64,000 nt of DNA from Acidobacteriota bacterium (lineage in GTDB: Bacteria > Acidobacteriota > Terriglobia > Bryobacterales > Bryobacteraceae). The notes under the pieces are model-generated. The model was not told the origin of the DNA, made no database searches, and was given only the letters and a program-made list of their open reading frames with translations. Location: NCBI GenBank assembly GCA_016185425.1, contig JACPNQ010000019.1, positions 124,001-188,000 of the forward strand. Reading direction: 5' to 3'. Positions 62,150 to 64,000 of this stretch are shown piece by piece. The number at the start of each line of letters is the position of its first letter. Position 1 is the first letter of the stretch. Made by a program: the position numbers and the translations under genes.

Positions 62150-63367
62150 ATGTTGCTCGCACGGTACTTGTTGTGCTTTTTCGCAGTGATTGGCGTCTGC
62201 GCCGCGGACGAAGTCGAACTGCTGGAACGATTGGTGAATATCAACTCCGGTACGTTCAACCCAACCGGTGTGCGTGCTGTGGCGGACATTATGGATGCCG
62301 AGTTGAAAGCACTCGGGTTTGCGACGCGGCTGCTGCCGATGGATTCTGTCCAGCGCGGACCACACCTCGTCGCGACTCGCGGAATTCAGCCGGGAGTGAA
62401 ACCGATCCTGCTGATCGGACATATGGACACGGTGTTCGAGCCCTCGAGCCCGTTTCAGAAGTTCGAACGGAAAGGCCGAACGGCAGTTGGTCCAGGCACG
62501 TCCGACATGAAAGGCGGGCTGGTGGTGATGCTGGCTGCGTTGAAGCAGTTGCCGCGTGAAGGAATTCCGCTCATGGTGTTTTTGACTGGCGACGAGGAAG
62601 CGTCCGGTGTGATTGCGGTGTCGCGGAAAGAGTTCATTGAGGCCGGAAAGTCGGCGCGCGCAGCGCTGTGCTTTGAAACCGGGATTCGGTCGGTGTCGCA
62701 GGACATGGTGTCGACCGCCCGCCGCGGATTTACAAGTTGGCAGTTGCGCGCTACAGGCAAGGCCGGGCATTCGGGTGGCATTTTCTCCGAGCAGATGGGC
62801 TATGGCGCGGTGTACGAGATCAGCCGGATTCTGAACGAGTTTCAGCAAACGCTTCGCGAGCCGAATATGACATTCAACGTTGGGCTCTTGTTAGGCGGCG
62901 CCAATGCGAAGGCGGACCCGTCTGGTATTAGCACGGTCCAGGGCAAGGACAACATTATTCCGGGTGATGCTGTGGCACGCGGCGAGATCCGGGCCCTGAC
63001 GCCGGAGCAGGTGGCGAGGGTCAAGGACCGGATGTATGCAATCGCGGCGAAGAACCTGCCGGGCACGAAGGCCGAGTTGACGTTTGAGGACGGGTACCCG
63101 CCGATGGCTCCGACGGAGGGCAATAAGCGGCTGCTGCGGCTATTGAATGAGGAGAGCCGGCAGGCCGGAGTGCCGGAGGTAGGCGAGTTGGACCCGATGC
63201 TACGCGGCGCCGGCGACGTGTCGTTTGTCGCACCGTATGTGGACTCGCTGTCGGGGCTCGGTGCGATTGGGTCCGGAGCGCACGCGCCAGGCGAGTCGGT
63301 GGATTTGGAAAGCATCCCCAGGCAGGCTAGGAGAGCGGCACTCCTGATAAAAAGATTGGGCCTCTAA
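62150..63367 (+). CDS. Exported M20 family (carboxypeptidase G2-like) peptidase
   Basis: The 405-residue metallopeptidase has a signal peptide (MLLARYLLCFFAVIGVCA), His91 and Asp93 in LIGHMDTVF, the bridging Asp119 in GPGTSDMKGG and Glu149/Glu150 in LTGDEEASG, all the zinc ligands and base of M20 enzymes. The dimerisation domain is present (RRGFTSWQLRATGKAGHSGG). Likely cleaves C-terminal glutamate or other small peptides in the periplasm. Divergent from the UxuA-like gene, with a 49-base gap. Confidence 0.9.
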   Translation: MLLARYLLCFFAVIGVCAADEVELLERLVNINSGTFNPTGVRAVADIMDAELKALGFATRLLPMDSVQRGPHLVATRGIQPGVKPILLIGHMDTVFEPSSPFQKFERKGRTAVGPGTSDMKGGLVVMLAALKQLPREGIPLMVFLTGDEEASGVIAVSRKEFIEAGKSARAALCFETGIRSVSQDMVSTARRGFTSWQLRATGKAGHSGGIFSEQMGYGAVYEISRILNEFQQTLREPNMTFNVGLLLGGANAKADPSGISTVQGKDNIIPGDAVARGEIRALTPEQVARVKDRMYAIAAKNLPGTKAELTFEDGYPPMAPTEGNKRLLRLLNEESRQAGVPEVGELDPMLRGAGDVSFVAPYVDSLSGLGAIGSGAHAPGESVDLESIPRQARRAALLIKRLGL

Positions 63368-63371
63368 CGGG

Positions 63372-63737
63372 TTATCTCTTGCGGCGACGCTTTTTGTCCT
63401 TCCCCTGCACATCGGCCAGATAGACTTCGAGATGGTCGAGACTGTGATTCCAGAAGTGGCGGTAGGTGTCTACCCACTCCGCCACTTCCTTGAGCGGTTC
63501 CGCCTCTAACTGGCAGGGACGCCACTGAGCGTGGCGGGCGCGAGTGATCAGCCCGGCGTTTTCGAGGACCTTGAGGTGCTTGGTGATGGCGGGCGCGCTG
63601 ATTGGAAAGGGTTCGGCGAGCTCCTTCACAGAAGCTTCGCCGAGGGCGAGGCGGGCAAGAATGGCGCGGCGGGTGGGGTCCGCCAGCGCGGAAAAGGTCG
63701 TGCTGAGCGAATCAACCCCCAAGAATAAATAACCCAT
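63372..63737 (-). CDS. ArsR-family transcriptional repressor
   Basis: The 121-residue protein has the ArsR winged helix: TFSALADPTRRAILARLALGEAS and PISAPAITKHLKVLENAGLI. No metal-binding cysteine pair (ELCVCDL) is present, so the signal is probably not arsenic; this branch (often next to SRPBCC genes) responds to other cues. C-terminus is basic. The ATG at 63737 overlaps the dyad 63733-63756, which fits autorepression. Its usual SRPBCC partner is not adjacent here. Confidence 0.88.
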   Translation of the reverse strand: MGYLFLGVDSLSTTFSALADPTRRAILARLALGEASVKELAEPFPISAPAITKHLKVLENAGLITRARHAQWRPCQLEAEPLKEVAEWVDTYRHFWNHSLDHLEVYLADVQGKDKKRRRKR

Positions 63738-63756
63738 AGGTTAATTATCCTATGGG
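63733..63756. promoter_or_regulatory. Perfect inverted repeat, candidate ArsR operator
   Basis: CCCATAGG at 63733-63740 is mirrored by CCTATGGG at 63749-63756 with an eight-base AT-rich spacer. It overlaps the ArsR start codon and is 15 bases from the stop codon of the next gene. Its AT-rich centre and short arms are typical of ArsR operators. Confidence 0.6.
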
Positions 63757-63771
63757 CGAAGCAAGGCGGTT

Positions 63772-64000
63772 TCAAGGAATGAGCATGATGGGCGTCTGCC
63801 AGAAGGCGGCCTTTTTACGGTGCTCGTCGAGGATCGTCACCTGGCAGGTGTACTCGCCAGGGGTAAGCGAGTCAAGCGCGAGTTGGAATTTTAGCGGCAT
63901 CGTTCGTAAACGGTTCGGAAGGGTTTCGTTTACCTGGATTGGCTCGGATTCGAAGGCCTTGGTTGTGCCGCGGTAGAACGTCACGTAGCCGAATAGCGGC
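63772..64000 (-). CDS. C-terminal end of a VWFA-related acidobacterial-type protein, N-terminus cut by window edge
   Basis: The frame is open to the right window edge and ends at the TGA 63772-63774. The visible 75 residues read PLFGYVTFYRGTTKAFESEP and TMPLKFQLALDSLTPGEYTC, ending KKAAFWQTPIMLIP. This resembles the C-terminal part of acidobacterial VWFA-related (TIGR03436-type) exported proteins. The VWA domain itself is outside the window, so the assignment is tentative. Confidence 0.5.
   Translation of the reverse strand, partial: PLFGYVTFYRGTTKAFESEPIQVNETLPNRLRTMPLKFQLALDSLTPGEYTCQVTILDEHRKKAAFWQTPIMLIP

Overview
The window looks like chromosomal DNA of a soil Acidobacteriota member of the Solibacter/Bryobacter group. 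I infer this from a C-terminal domain resembling the Solibacter-type TIGR03437 family, a large orphan MacB/FtsX permease of the acidobacterial ADOP type, DUF1501 and DUF1549/DUF1553 cytochrome genes, a fragment resembling the acidobacterial VWFA-related family, many Tat/Sec-exported enzymes, and high-GC DNA packed with ATGA and TAATG overlaps. I saw no rRNA, tRNA, CRISPR array, prophage or insertion sequence.

Layout. 1-3.4 kb (minus): a MocR-type regulator, pdxS, pdxT (PLP synthesis) and an LMW phosphatase/ArsC, read as one operon with a dyad at its head. 3.4-7.2 kb (+): sulfatase, beta-hydroxyacid dehydrogenase, SnoaL-like and mutarotase-fold genes, nearly all overlapping. 7.2-11.7 kb (minus): adenylate kinase, ALDH7 dehydrogenase, S9 peptidase. 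11.9-14.4 kb (+): RmuC and a double-BON protein with a clear terminator, then a decayed SRPBCC gene. 14.9-16.7 kb (minus): a stand-alone receiver and an outer-membrane barrel. 16.9-27.2 kb (+): YjbQ, DUF4139, homoserine dehydrogenase-like, FAH-family, small membrane protein, LolA-like, beta-propeller protein, a two-hydrolase fusion and a NagX/DUF5009-type membrane acyltransferase. 27.3-32.7 kb: glycosyltransferase, DUF3455, MsrA and an EF-hand CotH kinase. 32.7-39.7 kb (minus): a likely four-gene exported oxidative cassette (pentaheme cytochrome, beta-propeller, Gfo/Idh oxidoreductase, tandem alpha/beta hydrolase). 39.7-43.7 kb: rsmG, a small conserved protein, an O-methyltransferase, a serine beta-lactamase-like hydrolase and a CBM9/PKD protein. 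43.8-49.8 kb: HigBA-type toxin-antitoxin, 5-oxoprolinase pxpBCA plus an exported RraA-like protein, a stand-alone LigD phosphoesterase, VapBC and a MOSC protein. 50-57 kb (minus): ADOP permease, DUF1501 and a 991-residue cytochrome/LamG/DUF1553 protein. 57-64 kb: DoxX and DGPF/YciI genes behind an ECF42-like promoter, a cytochrome P460/alpha-toroid fusion, a LytS/LytTR pair, a UxuA-like TIM barrel, an M20 peptidase, an ArsR repressor and the end of a VWA-like protein.

The gene content fits a heterotroph with a large exported apparatus for breaking down modified polysaccharides: sulfatase, esterases, mutarotase, oxidoreductases and c-type cytochromes. The most notable items are the 32.7-39.7 kb cassette, the P460/toroid fusion, the SGNH-plus-alpha/beta hydrolase fusion overlapping an acyltransferase, the EF-hand CotH kinase, and the ECF42-like promoter before a DGPF gene. 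All functions are inferred by reading motifs; no database search was run.
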